From NCBI RefSeq assembly GCF_033095785.1, contig NZ_CP137134.1, forward strand, positions 3,348,001-3,412,000: a stretch of DNA of 64,000 nucleotides, given 5' to 3'. The DNA comes from Nitrosospira sp. Is2 (GTDB taxonomy: Bacteria > Pseudomonadota > Gammaproteobacteria > Burkholderiales > Nitrosomonadaceae). The position numbers and the translations under genes were made by a program. Each line of letters opens with the position of its first letter. Within the stretch, counting starts at the first letter, position 1. The notes beneath the pieces were generated by a model. It ran no database searches, was not told where the DNA came from, and saw nothing but the letters and a program-made list of their open reading frames with translations. Shown piece by piece: positions 8,862 to 17,247 of the stretch.

Positions 8862-9284
8862 TCAGGCCCCCTCGCCGCCCTGCCGCTCGACAATGGCTGT
8901 GGCGGCGTCATTCACCGCTACTATTGCAGCGGGAATAGCCGCCGCGTTGCCGGAGGATACCGCCGCGGCGAAGAGGATCAGCGCGGACGCCAGATCAAGC
9001 GCCTGCTTGAGGGTGGCGATATGTTGCACCGCCGACTTTGCCGCTTTCACGCTGAACTGCAAATGGACAACCGCGGTCTGGCTATCCATCAGGACAAGTC
9101 CGACAGCCGTCGTGTATATGCTGGACGCCATGTTCAACAGGCGAATCTCCCGGCCGTCAAGCACATCCCATTCGGCTTTCGTCAGGCTGGACCGATTCCT
9201 GATGCGCCAGTCGCCCAGCAGAATTGCGGCATCCCGAAACTGGTTGCCTAACTCGAACGCATCATCCGGCGTAAGTTTATCCAT
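8862..9284 (-). CDS. Unknown Ala-rich protein with hydrophobic helix
   Basis: 140 residues, not recognised. The protein looks all-alpha: a polar N-terminal half, then alanine-rich amphipathic and hydrophobic stretches (ALDLASALILFAAAVSSG around 95-112). It starts 14 bp after the lipoprotein gene on the same strand, so the two are probably one unit. A membrane-associated role with the lipoprotein is possible but unproven. Confidence 0.7.
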   Translation of the reverse strand: MDKLTPDDAFELGNQFRDAAILLGDWRIRNRSSLTKAEWDVLDGREIRLLNMASSIYTTAVGLVLMDSQTAVVHLQFSVKAAKSAVQHIATLKQALDLASALILFAAAVSSGNAAAIPAAIVAVNDAATAIVERQGGEGA

Positions 9285-9298
9285 GGCGCTTTCCCGTA

Positions 9299-10156
9299 TT
9301 ATCGCGCAACCTCAACGAAATGCCGGTAAGCATACCGAAGTTCATCGATATACGGGCTGAATTGCTTGCTCAGCTCGTCATTACCAATCATGCCCGTATG
9401 CTCATGTAGAAATCGGTGCCCGTGCGCGATCTTCTCCAGCACGTCGTCGTACGCCTGGACGCTTCTGAGCCGTGCATCCACGCGCCCGAGCGCATCCGCC
9501 CTGGCTTCTCGCGCCAGCGCCATCGCGACAGGTTCCGGAGGGTTATCCGGCGCGAGCATGAAGTTGTCGTAATACCTTGTGACGAGCGTAGATTCAACCT
9601 GCAAATCGGCGCCGATACCTTTCGTTACGATTTTGCGGGTAGCCTTGATAATATCCTGCAGAGGCTCATTGCCGTCCCGGATCAGGTTCTTGATCTCATT
9701 CTGCCGATAGGTCGCGGTGACAGCCCGCGCGAGCAAGGTCGATAGCGCGCCCACCGCTTCTTTCTCGCCACTGGTAAGCAGTGTCGCCTTGTTGAGACTG
9801 GCGCTGAGGTCCTTCACCGATTTATCGTACGTTCTGATCTCGCCAGTCGTGAGTCCAGCCAACCCCTGCATGTAATCGGCTATCGTTTGCTGAAGTAAAT
9901 CCAGGCTTGCTTGCTGCGCTTCCCGGCGCGTTTTTTGTGCTTCCAGTTCTGCGTGGTATTCAGGTGGCTGGTATTGCTTGCGTCTGTCCATCGCCGCAAT
10001 ATAGTCTCGCGACAGGGCTTCATGTTCCGTTGCCTTGAATGAAAGCGTCGCGAAGGTTTTTACATCTGTAAAATTCGCGCAACCGGATACCCCCATCGCC
10101 AGCAGAAAAATGGCGGCTGCCGGAAAGAAATTTCCTGAACGGAGGGGGCGAGTCAT
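9299..10156 (-). CDS. Putative lipoprotein, helical, unknown function
   Basis: 285 residues. The N-terminus is a lipoprotein signal: basic RPLRSG, a hydrophobic core and the lipobox MGVSGC with Cys around 26. The mature part is predicted helical and charged, with coiled-coil-like stretches (AELEAQKTRREAQQASLDLL, about 68-87). No catalytic motif was recognised. It is the first gene of a two-gene unit with the 140-residue protein. Confidence 0.75.
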   Translation of the reverse strand: MTRPLRSGNFFPAAAIFLLAMGVSGCANFTDVKTFATLSFKATEHEALSRDYIAAMDRRKQYQPPEYHAELEAQKTRREAQQASLDLLQQTIADYMQGLAGLTTGEIRTYDKSVKDLSASLNKATLLTSGEKEAVGALSTLLARAVTATYRQNEIKNLIRDGNEPLQDIIKATRKIVTKGIGADLQVESTLVTRYYDNFMLAPDNPPEPVAMALAREARADALGRVDARLRSVQAYDDVLEKIAHGHRFLHEHTGMIGNDELSKQFSPYIDELRYAYRHFVEVAR

Positions 10157-10408
10157 GTTGAATTCCCTGTACTAACTGAACAATTGTCGCGGTGGTGCAA
10201 TATCGCCGCCCATTCCAGACACTGCCGCATATATTCAGCTCATCATTTCTCGTGGAAAATGCGTATTGCGTGTGGCATGGTCGAGTCTCATGCCCCGTTA
10301 ACGGAATGTGAAGTAAAAAACTGATATGGTTTCATTCTTCGGGCGGATGGCCGGACGCGGTGCTCATGCATAATTCGCGGTTTTAATAATACTGAAAATC
10401 CCGTCCTC

Positions 10409-11605
10409 ATGAGAAGAATTCCTTTGAGCGCCATTGCCCTGGCGGCAAGTCTCGCCATAGCGGCCGCCTGCGCTGCCGCCCAGCCAGGCAATGGGAATGA
10501 GCACGGTGGCTTCAGGCTGAACTATATTGGCCACCAACTCGTACCCAACAAAACCCGTTTCAACGGTACCACCATTGGTGGTTTGTCCTCTCTTGACTAT
10601 GACTCGGCCAGCGACCGTTATATTACGGTCAGCGACGACCGCAGCAACATCAATCCCGCCCGGTTTTACCAGCTTTCCCTCGATCTGGCCCTATTCACTC
10701 GCTCAGTGGCGCCGGGCATGGAAGGGGTGGTGTTTCACTCCGTAACGACGATCCAGCAACCCGACGGAAGCGCCTTCAAGAGTGGTACGGTCGATCCGGA
10801 AGGCCTGCGGTTTGACCGGGCGCGCAACAAGATATACTGGAGCGACGAGGGCCAGCGGGGAATCGTACGCATCAGGAACCCGGCAGTGCGTGAAATGAAT
10901 CCGGATGGGAGCCACAGCCGCGATTTCAGCGTGCCCTACTACTATTATCCGCGCGGCTCGAGGCTGGGGATATTCCCTGGCGATCGCGGCGTCTACAGTA
11001 ACCTGGCATTCGAGAGTCTTGCGTTATCGATTGACCGCAATATTCTCTATACAGCCACGGAAAATGGCTTGATTCAAGATGCGCCCCCCGCCAATATTGT
11101 TACAGGCTCGCGCTCACGAATTCTGTCCTTTGACATCGCCAGCGGGGCGTCGGCCGCTGAGTACGTCTACAACGTCGATCCGGTTGCATTCATTCCGGCC
11201 TCGATCGTGGGATTCGCAACCAATGGTCTTACAGACTTCGTTGCAATTGGAGACCGACAGTTCATCACGATTGAACGCGCTTTCACGCTCGATGCGCTCT
11301 TACCCGGCAGCAACTCGACCGGTTATACTATCCGCCTTTATTATGCAGATGCGCGAAACGCGACCGATATTTCGGGAATGCCGACAATTGCAGGCTTCAG
11401 CGTTGTGCCGGTACGGAAAACATTGCTGCTGGATTTATCGGAACTGAAAAACGACGACGGTTCCGCGCTGGCGCAGGGTAACATCGAAGGTATCACGCTG
11501 GGGCCGATTTTCAATGGCAAGCGCACCGTCATCCTGGTAGCCGATAATAATTTTTCCCGCAGCCAGTTGACCCAATTTATTGCTTTCGAGATCAGTCCGG
11601 AGTGA
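10409..11605 (+). CDS. Secreted phytase-like esterase-family protein
   Basis: 398 residues with a Sec signal peptide (LSAIALAASLAIAAACAAAQ, cleaved near residue 24). The mature part follows the 'esterase-like activity of phytase' domain: GGLSSLDYD and YITVSDDRS near the start, VDPEGLRFD and the acidic YWSDEGQRG in the middle, FESLALS, and NIEGITLGP near the end. Such proteins fold as beta-propellers in the periplasm or outside the cell; the substrate is poorly defined. It stands alone, divergent from the lipoprotein gene. The Cys at the end of the signal leaves a lipoprotein alternative open. Confidence 0.82.
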   Translation: MRRIPLSAIALAASLAIAAACAAAQPGNGNEHGGFRLNYIGHQLVPNKTRFNGTTIGGLSSLDYDSASDRYITVSDDRSNINPARFYQLSLDLALFTRSVAPGMEGVVFHSVTTIQQPDGSAFKSGTVDPEGLRFDRARNKIYWSDEGQRGIVRIRNPAVREMNPDGSHSRDFSVPYYYYPRGSRLGIFPGDRGVYSNLAFESLALSIDRNILYTATENGLIQDAPPANIVTGSRSRILSFDIASGASAAEYVYNVDPVAFIPASIVGFATNGLTDFVAIGDRQFITIERAFTLDALLPGSNSTGYTIRLYYADARNATDISGMPTIAGFSVVPVRKTLLLDLSELKNDDGSALAQGNIEGITLGPIFNGKRTVILVADNNFSRSQLTQFIAFEISPE

Positions 11606-11690
11606 GATGCCGGTTGGGGGAAGTTTTCCCCTGCTGGTCGCAGGGTTTCCTGTAATCTTGATTCCCGCATTGAAATAACCGGGACATTTC

Positions 11691-12341
11691 ATGAAGAATA
11701 CCTACGCAGTGCTCGGACTCGGTATTTTCGGATCAACCGTTGCGCTTGAGCTTTCACGGCTGGGCCACGATGTCATAGGGATCGATCTTGACCCCAATCT
11801 TGTCAATAATATCGCGGAGAAGATAACTCAGGCCGTCATCGCTGACGCGCAGGATGAGAAGGTGTTACGCGACCTGGGCGTTCACGAGTGCGATGGCGTG
11901 GTGATTGCAATTGGAGAAGACATCGAGGCAAATATTCTTGCCACTTTGATCGTCAAAGGGATGCCGAAGCCAAAAGTTTGGGCAAAAGCGCACAATCCCA
12001 ACCACCATAAGATACTGGAAAAACTGGGCACCGATCATATCGTGCACCCCGAGCATGAAATGGGTCTGCGCCTGGCGCGGGGAATGGTCTATCCCGAGGT
12101 GATGGATTACATCAGCTTTGGGGATGACCATTTCGCGGTGCAGGTGCGAGCTTCAGAGCGGCTTGCCGGGCAGAAACTGGATTCCCTGCATCTGGCGGAA
12201 AATGATCTTCAATGCTTGCTGATCAAGAATCAGGATCAGGTGTTGAGGCCACCACCACAGCAGTACGAATTCAGGTGTAACGATAAGATACTGTTATGGG
12301 GGACACTGCGCAATCTGCGAAAGATCAGCAAGTACTTATGA
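11691..12341 (+). CDS. ktrA: KtrA/TrkA-type potassium channel regulatory subunit
   Basis: 216 residues. The N-terminal RCK/Rossmann domain shows GLGIFGSTVA (9-18), the nucleotide-ribose acidic residue in GIDLDP (about 30-35) and the DA(Q)DEKVLRDLG segment. The C-terminal half matches TrkA_C (about 135-216). It binds nucleotides on the cytoplasmic face and gates the potassium-translocating subunit encoded next. Stop and next start overlap (ATGA), so the two subunits are translationally coupled. A single RCK domain means the Ktr type rather than the two-domain TrkA type. Confidence 0.92.
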   Translation: MKNTYAVLGLGIFGSTVALELSRLGHDVIGIDLDPNLVNNIAEKITQAVIADAQDEKVLRDLGVHECDGVVIAIGEDIEANILATLIVKGMPKPKVWAKAHNPNHHKILEKLGTDHIVHPEHEMGLRLARGMVYPEVMDYISFGDDHFAVQVRASERLAGQKLDSLHLAENDLQCLLIKNQDQVLRPPPQQYEFRCNDKILLWGTLRNLRKISKYL

Positions 12342-13699
12342 AATTCGCATTACTGGGCGACAGGCTGTTTCAGCAGGTCAAAACGCATGTTCTCGGACTG
12401 ACGCCTCCCCAGGCCCTGGTTCTCTCCTATATCGGTTTGTGTTTCGTTGGCTCGCTGTTGTTGAAACTGCCGGCGGCCACACAGATACCCATTTCCTGGT
12501 CGCAGGCCATCTTTACCGCTGTGTCGGCTTCGACCGTGACCGGCCTGGTCGTGGTCGATACCGGCACCCACTTCACCCTGCTGGGTCATTGGATACTGCT
12601 TTTCCTGATGCAATGCGGTGGGCTCGGGTTGATGACGTTCGGCATACTCATCATTCACCTGATGAAAGGCCAGCTGGGGCTTAAGCACCGCGCGGCATTG
12701 CGTGAAAGCTTCAATCAGAGCGGGCAAGGCGACTTACGCCGGCTTATGTTCTGGGCGGTCGGTTTCACCGCCATCATGGAGTTGCTCGGGACCGCCATGC
12801 TGGCCATTCAGTGGGTCCCGGAAATGGGATGGAACCGAGGGCTGTTCTATAGTTTTTTTCATGCCCTTTCCGCCTTCAACAACGCGGGTTTTGCATTAGC
12901 GCACGATGGTCTGGTTGCCTATGTTGCCAACCCCCTCGTGAATATCGCGATATCGCTGCTGCTCATCTGCGGGGGAATCGGCTTTGTGGTCGTGGCCGAC
13001 ATCATCGGCAAAAAGCGTTTCGCGCAATACTCGCTGCACACCAAACTGATGCTGATCGGTACGATTGCGATCAACCTGGTTGCAATGCTCGTGGTTCTGG
13101 TGCTCGAATATGGAAATCCCGCCACTTTGGCCGCACTGCCCGGCTGGGGAGCGAAACTCTGGGCATCCTGGTTCCAGGCTGTGACACCGCGCAGCGCCGG
13201 CTATAACACGCTGGATATCGGAGCCCTTCTGCCGTCAACCGCATTTTTTATTACTGGGCTGATGCTTATCGGCGGCGGCAGCGGCTCGACGGCCGGCGGC
13301 ATTAAACTCAGCACGTTCCTCGTGGTATTGCTGACGACTTGGGCATTTCTAAGAAAGCAGGAACGCCCGGTGGTATTTGGCCGCAGCATCCAGCTGGATA
13401 TCATCCGTAAATCGCTGGCGATTATCGTCATTTCGCTGCTGTGTGTAACCACCGGCATATTCCTGCTGACCATTACAGAAACGGCGGCTTTCCTGGATCT
13501 GGCGTTTGAGGGCGTATCCGCAGCAGCCACGGTCGGGTTGTCGCGGGGAATCACCGCGGATTTATCATTGGCGGGTCAGGCCATCATTGTCATACTGATG
13601 GTGATCGGCCGCGTCGGGCCGCTCACCATCGCATTCACGCTGGCTACCACGCGTGGGGAAAGCATTCAGTATCCGTCAGGACAAGTGAGCATTGGATAG
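12338..13699 (+). CDS. ktrB: KtrB/TrkH-type potassium transporter subunit
   Basis: Integral membrane potassium transporter of 453 residues if started at ATG 12338. That start overlaps the ktrA stop as ATGA and gives the usual N-terminus; an in-frame ATG at 12296 would add 14 residues and is less likely. The four selectivity-filter loops are visible: STVTGL, NAGFAL, TPRSAGYNT and SAAATVGLSRG. About eight hydrophobic helices are arranged around them. Partner of the KtrA subunit; probably catalyses sodium- or proton-coupled potassium uptake. Confidence 0.93.
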   Translation: MKFALLGDRLFQQVKTHVLGLTPPQALVLSYIGLCFVGSLLLKLPAATQIPISWSQAIFTAVSASTVTGLVVVDTGTHFTLLGHWILLFLMQCGGLGLMTFGILIIHLMKGQLGLKHRAALRESFNQSGQGDLRRLMFWAVGFTAIMELLGTAMLAIQWVPEMGWNRGLFYSFFHALSAFNNAGFALAHDGLVAYVANPLVNIAISLLLICGGIGFVVVADIIGKKRFAQYSLHTKLMLIGTIAINLVAMLVVLVLEYGNPATLAALPGWGAKLWASWFQAVTPRSAGYNTLDIGALLPSTAFFITGLMLIGGGSGSTAGGIKLSTFLVVLLTTWAFLRKQERPVVFGRSIQLDIIRKSLAIIVISLLCVTTGIFLLTITETAAFLDLAFEGVSAAATVGLSRGITADLSLAGQAIIVILMVIGRVGPLTIAFTLATTRGESIQYPSGQVSIG

Positions 13700-13761
13700 C
13701 TGGATAACGGGTGGCGCATAGTCGAACTGCCCCGGGGCTATTCTTATGCTCATCCTGGTGC

Positions 13762-14580
13762 TTATTCGGTTGTGTGGGGGAGAGATCGTGCGTTCCCCTG
13801 GTCGATCACGGCGGGAATATCCCTCGTGGGACGGGCAAATTTACCTTTCAGGTCGTCAACGCCCGATTGCGGCTTGGCATACTGCTTGAGGTCTTCGCGC
13901 TGTTTACGCACCTCGGAGGTGTCGATCTTAAGTTTCTTGTCCCGCTTCTCCACCAATCCGGGTATCGCTTCGCCATCCCTGCTAAAAGACCAGCCCAGCA
14001 TCGGCTCACCCAACGGCAGTGTCGTGCCCAGCTTTCCTTCATGACCGGTGTCCCAGACGTGCCAGGTTTTGCCATAGCTGTTCATTTTTCCTTTCATCAG
14101 CGATTTTTCGGCCATGTTCGGAATGCCGGGGGCGATAAGCTGCCCGGAAAGAATTTCGCCATTATGAGGATGCCAGTACTTTTTTTCCTCCTCGGGGAGG
14201 CTAGCAAAAAGCTTTTCGGAAATAATGTATTCAATGCCGTTCAGATTCGCGTCCCCGGTATTGCCATCGAACAGCGCGCACTGCGCGAAGTCCTCATTTA
14301 CCTGATGGCAATAGTGATGGGCCTCCATCTGGTCTTCGGGAGAGTCCTTCATGGGATGGAAGCCTACGAGATAGATATCGAAGCGCTTCAACGGAGAATT
14401 GCTCTGTAGAAGTTTCGCGCCTAATTCCAGGATTCTTGTTTTTGGGGTTTTTGTCTCGCCAGCCGGAACGATATCCGGCTCCTTTGACTCTTGCGCGGAG
14501 CTTGCCGGTGCAAGAGCGATCAGCATCAGTCCTGCCAGCAAGGCGTACCCCGTCGAAAAACTTCCATTCAGCTTATGCAT
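13762..14580 (-). CDS. DUF1264 / oil-body-associated-like secreted protein
   Basis: 272 residues with a signal peptide (YALLAGLMLIALAPASSAQ, cleaved near 29). The mature protein contains DIYLVGFHPMKD, EAHHYCHQVNEDFAQC, GIEYIISEKLF, YWHPHNGEILSGQLIAPGIP and a KTWHVWDTG segment, the signature of the DUF1264/OBAP family found in plants, fungi and bacteria. Conserved His and Tyr residues suggest ligand or metal binding, but no function is established in bacteria. It is monocistronic and converges on ktrB. Confidence 0.82.
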   Translation of the reverse strand: MHKLNGSFSTGYALLAGLMLIALAPASSAQESKEPDIVPAGETKTPKTRILELGAKLLQSNSPLKRFDIYLVGFHPMKDSPEDQMEAHHYCHQVNEDFAQCALFDGNTGDANLNGIEYIISEKLFASLPEEEKKYWHPHNGEILSGQLIAPGIPNMAEKSLMKGKMNSYGKTWHVWDTGHEGKLGTTLPLGEPMLGWSFSRDGEAIPGLVEKRDKKLKIDTSEVRKQREDLKQYAKPQSGVDDLKGKFARPTRDIPAVIDQGNARSLPHTTE

Positions 14581-14689
14581 ATCCCCTCCTGGGTAAGCTT
14601 GCGGGAAACTATTCTACGGATAGTGCCGCGCTTTTCGGTACGCTAACGCACACGGTATGCTTGCAACTACCGTCGCAGTACCGCACAAA

Positions 14690-14717
14690 GCCACGCCATA
14701 TCGGAACATGGCGTGGC
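14690..14717 (-). terminator. Perfect 10-bp hairpin after the SulP gene
   Basis: GCCACGCCAT and ATGGCGTGGC form a perfect 10-bp stem with an 8-nt loop, 32 nt past the SulP stop codon. On the minus strand it is followed only by a weak T-stretch (TTTGTG), so it may be a terminator or an mRNA-stabilising hairpin. Confidence 0.5.
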
Positions 14718-14749
14718 ATTCAGCCAATAACTGACCTCCGGTTGGCGAG

Positions 14750-16120
14750 CTAGTCTGCTCCGCCTCCACCCGACGAAAATTTATCGAGGTATTTTTTGAT
14801 GATGACCTTCCCCGGTACTTTATCCGCCTGGCTGAAGACAACATAATTGATGAGGCCGTGCACCGCCATGGCGATCAGCAATCCCTCGAATATTCCTACC
14901 TTATAGACCAGCAAGCCGCAGACGGTGGCAAGGATCATTGCGTATTGCCCGTAATGCGCCACGTGCCAAAGCCCCATGATCATTTTCCAGCCCGAGAAAA
15001 TCATGATCGCGGCCAGCGAAAACTTGGGCAGATACTCCAGGTACTGCGAGTTCAGGACGAAGAACGCGACCACGACCCCAACCACGAGGACCGAGAATTT
15101 GGTCATCGCGCCGGCCAGCTTATTCGTCGTACTTTTTGCCAGTCCGTCGAGGTTGGTCATGCCGCCAAAGAAGCTGGAGCCCATGTTTGCTATCCAGATG
15201 GCCAGCAGGCTGTTGTTGGTATTGCACTTGCGCCCCAGCGGATCGATTTTCTCGATTGCTGCATTGCTCATCACCTGCTCGATGACGTCGATCACGGCCA
15301 GCATGGCGGCAAAGCCAATTACGTACACCCAGGTCAGCGTGCTATCGAAATGTGGCAGCGGCAGCGCCAGCAGAAGCTCCACGTCATCCACATGCAGCAT
15401 CGGGACCGGCAGGAATTGCGCCAGCACAATGCTCGCACCGATCAGGAGGAAATAAGGCACGGCCGGCTTCGTGTCCTTGAATTTGGAGAACAAGTAAACA
15501 AAGGTGGCAAAACCGACCAGGGAAATAAGGGCCATCTGTATCCGTGCGCCGTTCCAGAATGCATCAGCCGCTTCCTGCTCGGCTGGTATCTCGTAAGTGA
15601 AGGTCAGGAACTTCAGCGCAATTTTCAAGCCGACGCCTGCCAGCAGTCCTTCGACGAGATAGCTGGGCACCGCCAGCAAAATGTACTTTTGCCAGTTGAA
15701 CTTCCATATCATTGCCTGCATCGCGGCAGTAAGAAAAATGACAAAGGCCATGTTTTCCATGCCGAAACTCGCCACACCCATGGCGAGCACAGGCGCGAGG
15801 CCTGCGGCAACCCCAGGCGCGCCGATATAGTTCCCGGGCCTCATAAAAGCGTTAATCCAGCCGATGAAACAGGCAAAGGCGACGGTTGCGAGGGCAACCT
15901 TGATGGGGTAATCGGACATCAGTGCAATGCCGACAGACAGGGGAATCGCCATTGCGCCGGTGATGATGCCAGCTTGTACGTCGCGGGCAAGGTACTTGGC
16001 TTCAAACGCGGCCGACGCCGGCTTAATGCCCGAGAGCGATCCCGCACTTCCAGCGCTGTGGGCGGCGAGGTCGCCGTGAGCCGCCGACGGAGGCTCGTTG
16101 TGGTGCTTGGTTTCAGACAT
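14750..16120 (-). CDS. SulP-family anion transporter lacking a STAS domain
   Basis: 456 residues, multi-helix. The SulP core is clear: DVQAGIITGAMAIPLSVGIA at about 47-66, APGVAAGLAPVLAMG, SYLVEGLLAGVG and a DVIEQVMSNAAIEKIDP segment followed by NMGSSFFGGMTN. SulP proteins transport sulfate, bicarbonate or other anions across the inner membrane. Most have a C-terminal cytoplasmic STAS domain; here the protein ends with a short Gly-rich tail, so STAS is missing. The N-terminal 40 residues are polar and His/Ser/Ala-rich. The substrate cannot be read from sequence; bicarbonate uptake would suit an autotroph but is a guess. Confidence 0.87.
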   Translation of the reverse strand: MSETKHHNEPPSAAHGDLAAHSAGSAGSLSGIKPASAAFEAKYLARDVQAGIITGAMAIPLSVGIALMSDYPIKVALATVAFACFIGWINAFMRPGNYIGAPGVAAGLAPVLAMGVASFGMENMAFVIFLTAAMQAMIWKFNWQKYILLAVPSYLVEGLLAGVGLKIALKFLTFTYEIPAEQEAADAFWNGARIQMALISLVGFATFVYLFSKFKDTKPAVPYFLLIGASIVLAQFLPVPMLHVDDVELLLALPLPHFDSTLTWVYVIGFAAMLAVIDVIEQVMSNAAIEKIDPLGRKCNTNNSLLAIWIANMGSSFFGGMTNLDGLAKSTTNKLAGAMTKFSVLVVGVVVAFFVLNSQYLEYLPKFSLAAIMIFSGWKMIMGLWHVAHYGQYAMILATVCGLLVYKVGIFEGLLIAMAVHGLINYVVFSQADKVPGKVIIKKYLDKFSSGGGGAD

Positions 16121-16225
16121 GTGGATTATTCCTTCCGAATTTGGCTATTGCTGGTTTGTTGCAATCTTGCCGGGAGTTGCAAAAGGCTTTCGTTATCAGT
16201 CCTGCCTGGTACCCCGCAAGTCTCT

Positions 16226-16735
16226 TCATTTTTTCCCCCTCTTTTGTGTCCCTTCAGTGGACTGGGCAGAATCGCGTGTCCTGGCGGAGGTGCTGCGCTT
16301 CGGTTTTGTGTAGCCGGGATTGATCTCGGTGTCATCCCCAAAGGAATCATTAGCCATGTTGGTATCTGGGCGGACAAAGTCCACGCTTGCGCAAAACTGT
16401 ATTGCGTCCGGCTCCGCCCCGGTGGTTCGGATAGGATGTTCCGGAGCTTCCGCGCGGGCAGCGGGCGACGCGCGCGACAGCGCCGACACTTCGTTGCGCG
16501 CACGCTCCGCGTGCAATTCGGAAAGCACATCAGCGACCCGTTGGCGATCCGCGTCGAGGTCCTGCTTAAGTTGTTGAAACGATACGGCCATGCGTTCCAG
16601 CGCGGGTTGAGCCATTAGCATGAATTCGGAAATCACACCACTCATGCTTTGCCCGCTCGCAGCGCTGATCTTGCGCAGAATAGCGTGTTGCTCCTCGGTA
16701 AGCGTTACGGTTATACGCGGCTTGGATGTGGGCAT
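16226..16735 (-). CDS. Ribbon-helix-helix-type protein with disordered tail
   Basis: 169 residues from the ATG at 16735; an upstream in-frame start would add an unlikely Cys/Arg-rich stretch. The N-terminus (KPRITVTLTEEQHAILRKIS) has the beta strand plus helices of ribbon-helix-helix DNA-binding proteins, and similar short proteins are known from filamentous phages and plasmids. A predicted coiled coil (about 45-85) is followed by an acidic/basic low-complexity tail. No partner toxin or phage gene is adjacent on the same unit. The upstream 380 bp separates it from the next terminator, so it is probably transcribed alone. Confidence 0.65.
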   Translation of the reverse strand: MPTSKPRITVTLTEEQHAILRKISAASGQSMSGVISEFMLMAQPALERMAVSFQQLKQDLDADRQRVADVLSELHAERARNEVSALSRASPAARAEAPEHPIRTTGAEPDAIQFCASVDFVRPDTNMANDSFGDDTEINPGYTKPKRSTSARTRDSAQSTEGTQKRGKK

Positions 16736-16807
16736 AGTTGCTCTCCTGATAAGTTTTCTCTGCGTCAATGTGATGCACCAGATTCTGGTGATGCACCTGA
16801 TGTACAA

Positions 16808-17118
16808 AAGGCTAGTGCATCACCTTGGGCAGTCAATAAGATAATTCCAAGGGCGAGCCGAGCGACCGGGTGACGGCTTCGAACGGCTTTGCTCGGCGCC
16901 TCGTTCAGCCAGCTACGGCTAAGCGCGGATCAGAGGCGACGTGGTGGAATTAACGCATTAAAGAACGTACGGTTGACAAAGATGTGAAGTTTTCGTGAAA
17001 AAAACGTGAATATGGCTGCGGCGGAATGATGGGGACAGCGGCGGCCGCGGTGGTGCGCCGACTTTGCCGCTGAGTAATTGCCGTTCAGGATCATGACGGC
17101 CTTCAGCGGCCGCTAATG
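16808..17118. other. Non-coding stretch upstream of the RHH gene
   Basis: No convincing gene. It presumably contains the promoter of the RHH gene. A 7-bp inverted repeat (GCCGAGC at 16857-16863 and GCTCGGC at 16891-16897) is the only notable structure. Confidence 0.4.
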
Positions 17119-17157
17119 AAAAAAAGGGGGGGTGCCCTGGCAACGAAACACCCCCCC
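17119..17157 (-). terminator. Intrinsic terminator of the toxin-like gene
   Basis: On the minus strand a G-rich arm (CTGGGGGGGTG) pairs with CACCCCCCC and is followed directly by seven T. It lies about 90 nt after the annotated stop of the toxin-like gene, and only about 17 nt after the stop of the alternative frame at 17174. Confidence 0.85.
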
Positions 17158-17247
17158 AGGCACAAGCGCGGGGTTACGCTGAAGCAAAGCCCGCGGCGGT
17201 ACTGTTGGCAGCGGTCGCGGCGGCGGTATTGCTGCTGACACAGGTAT

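Noticed and set aside
11615..11640. GGGGAAGTTTTCCCC-type palindrome after the esterase gene
   Set aside because: The stem has almost no loop and no T-run follows, so a terminator call is not supported.
14858..16618. Plus-strand open frame of 586 codons
   Set aside because: Antisense to the SulP transporter and the RHH gene; the translation is low-complexity His/Arg-rich noise.
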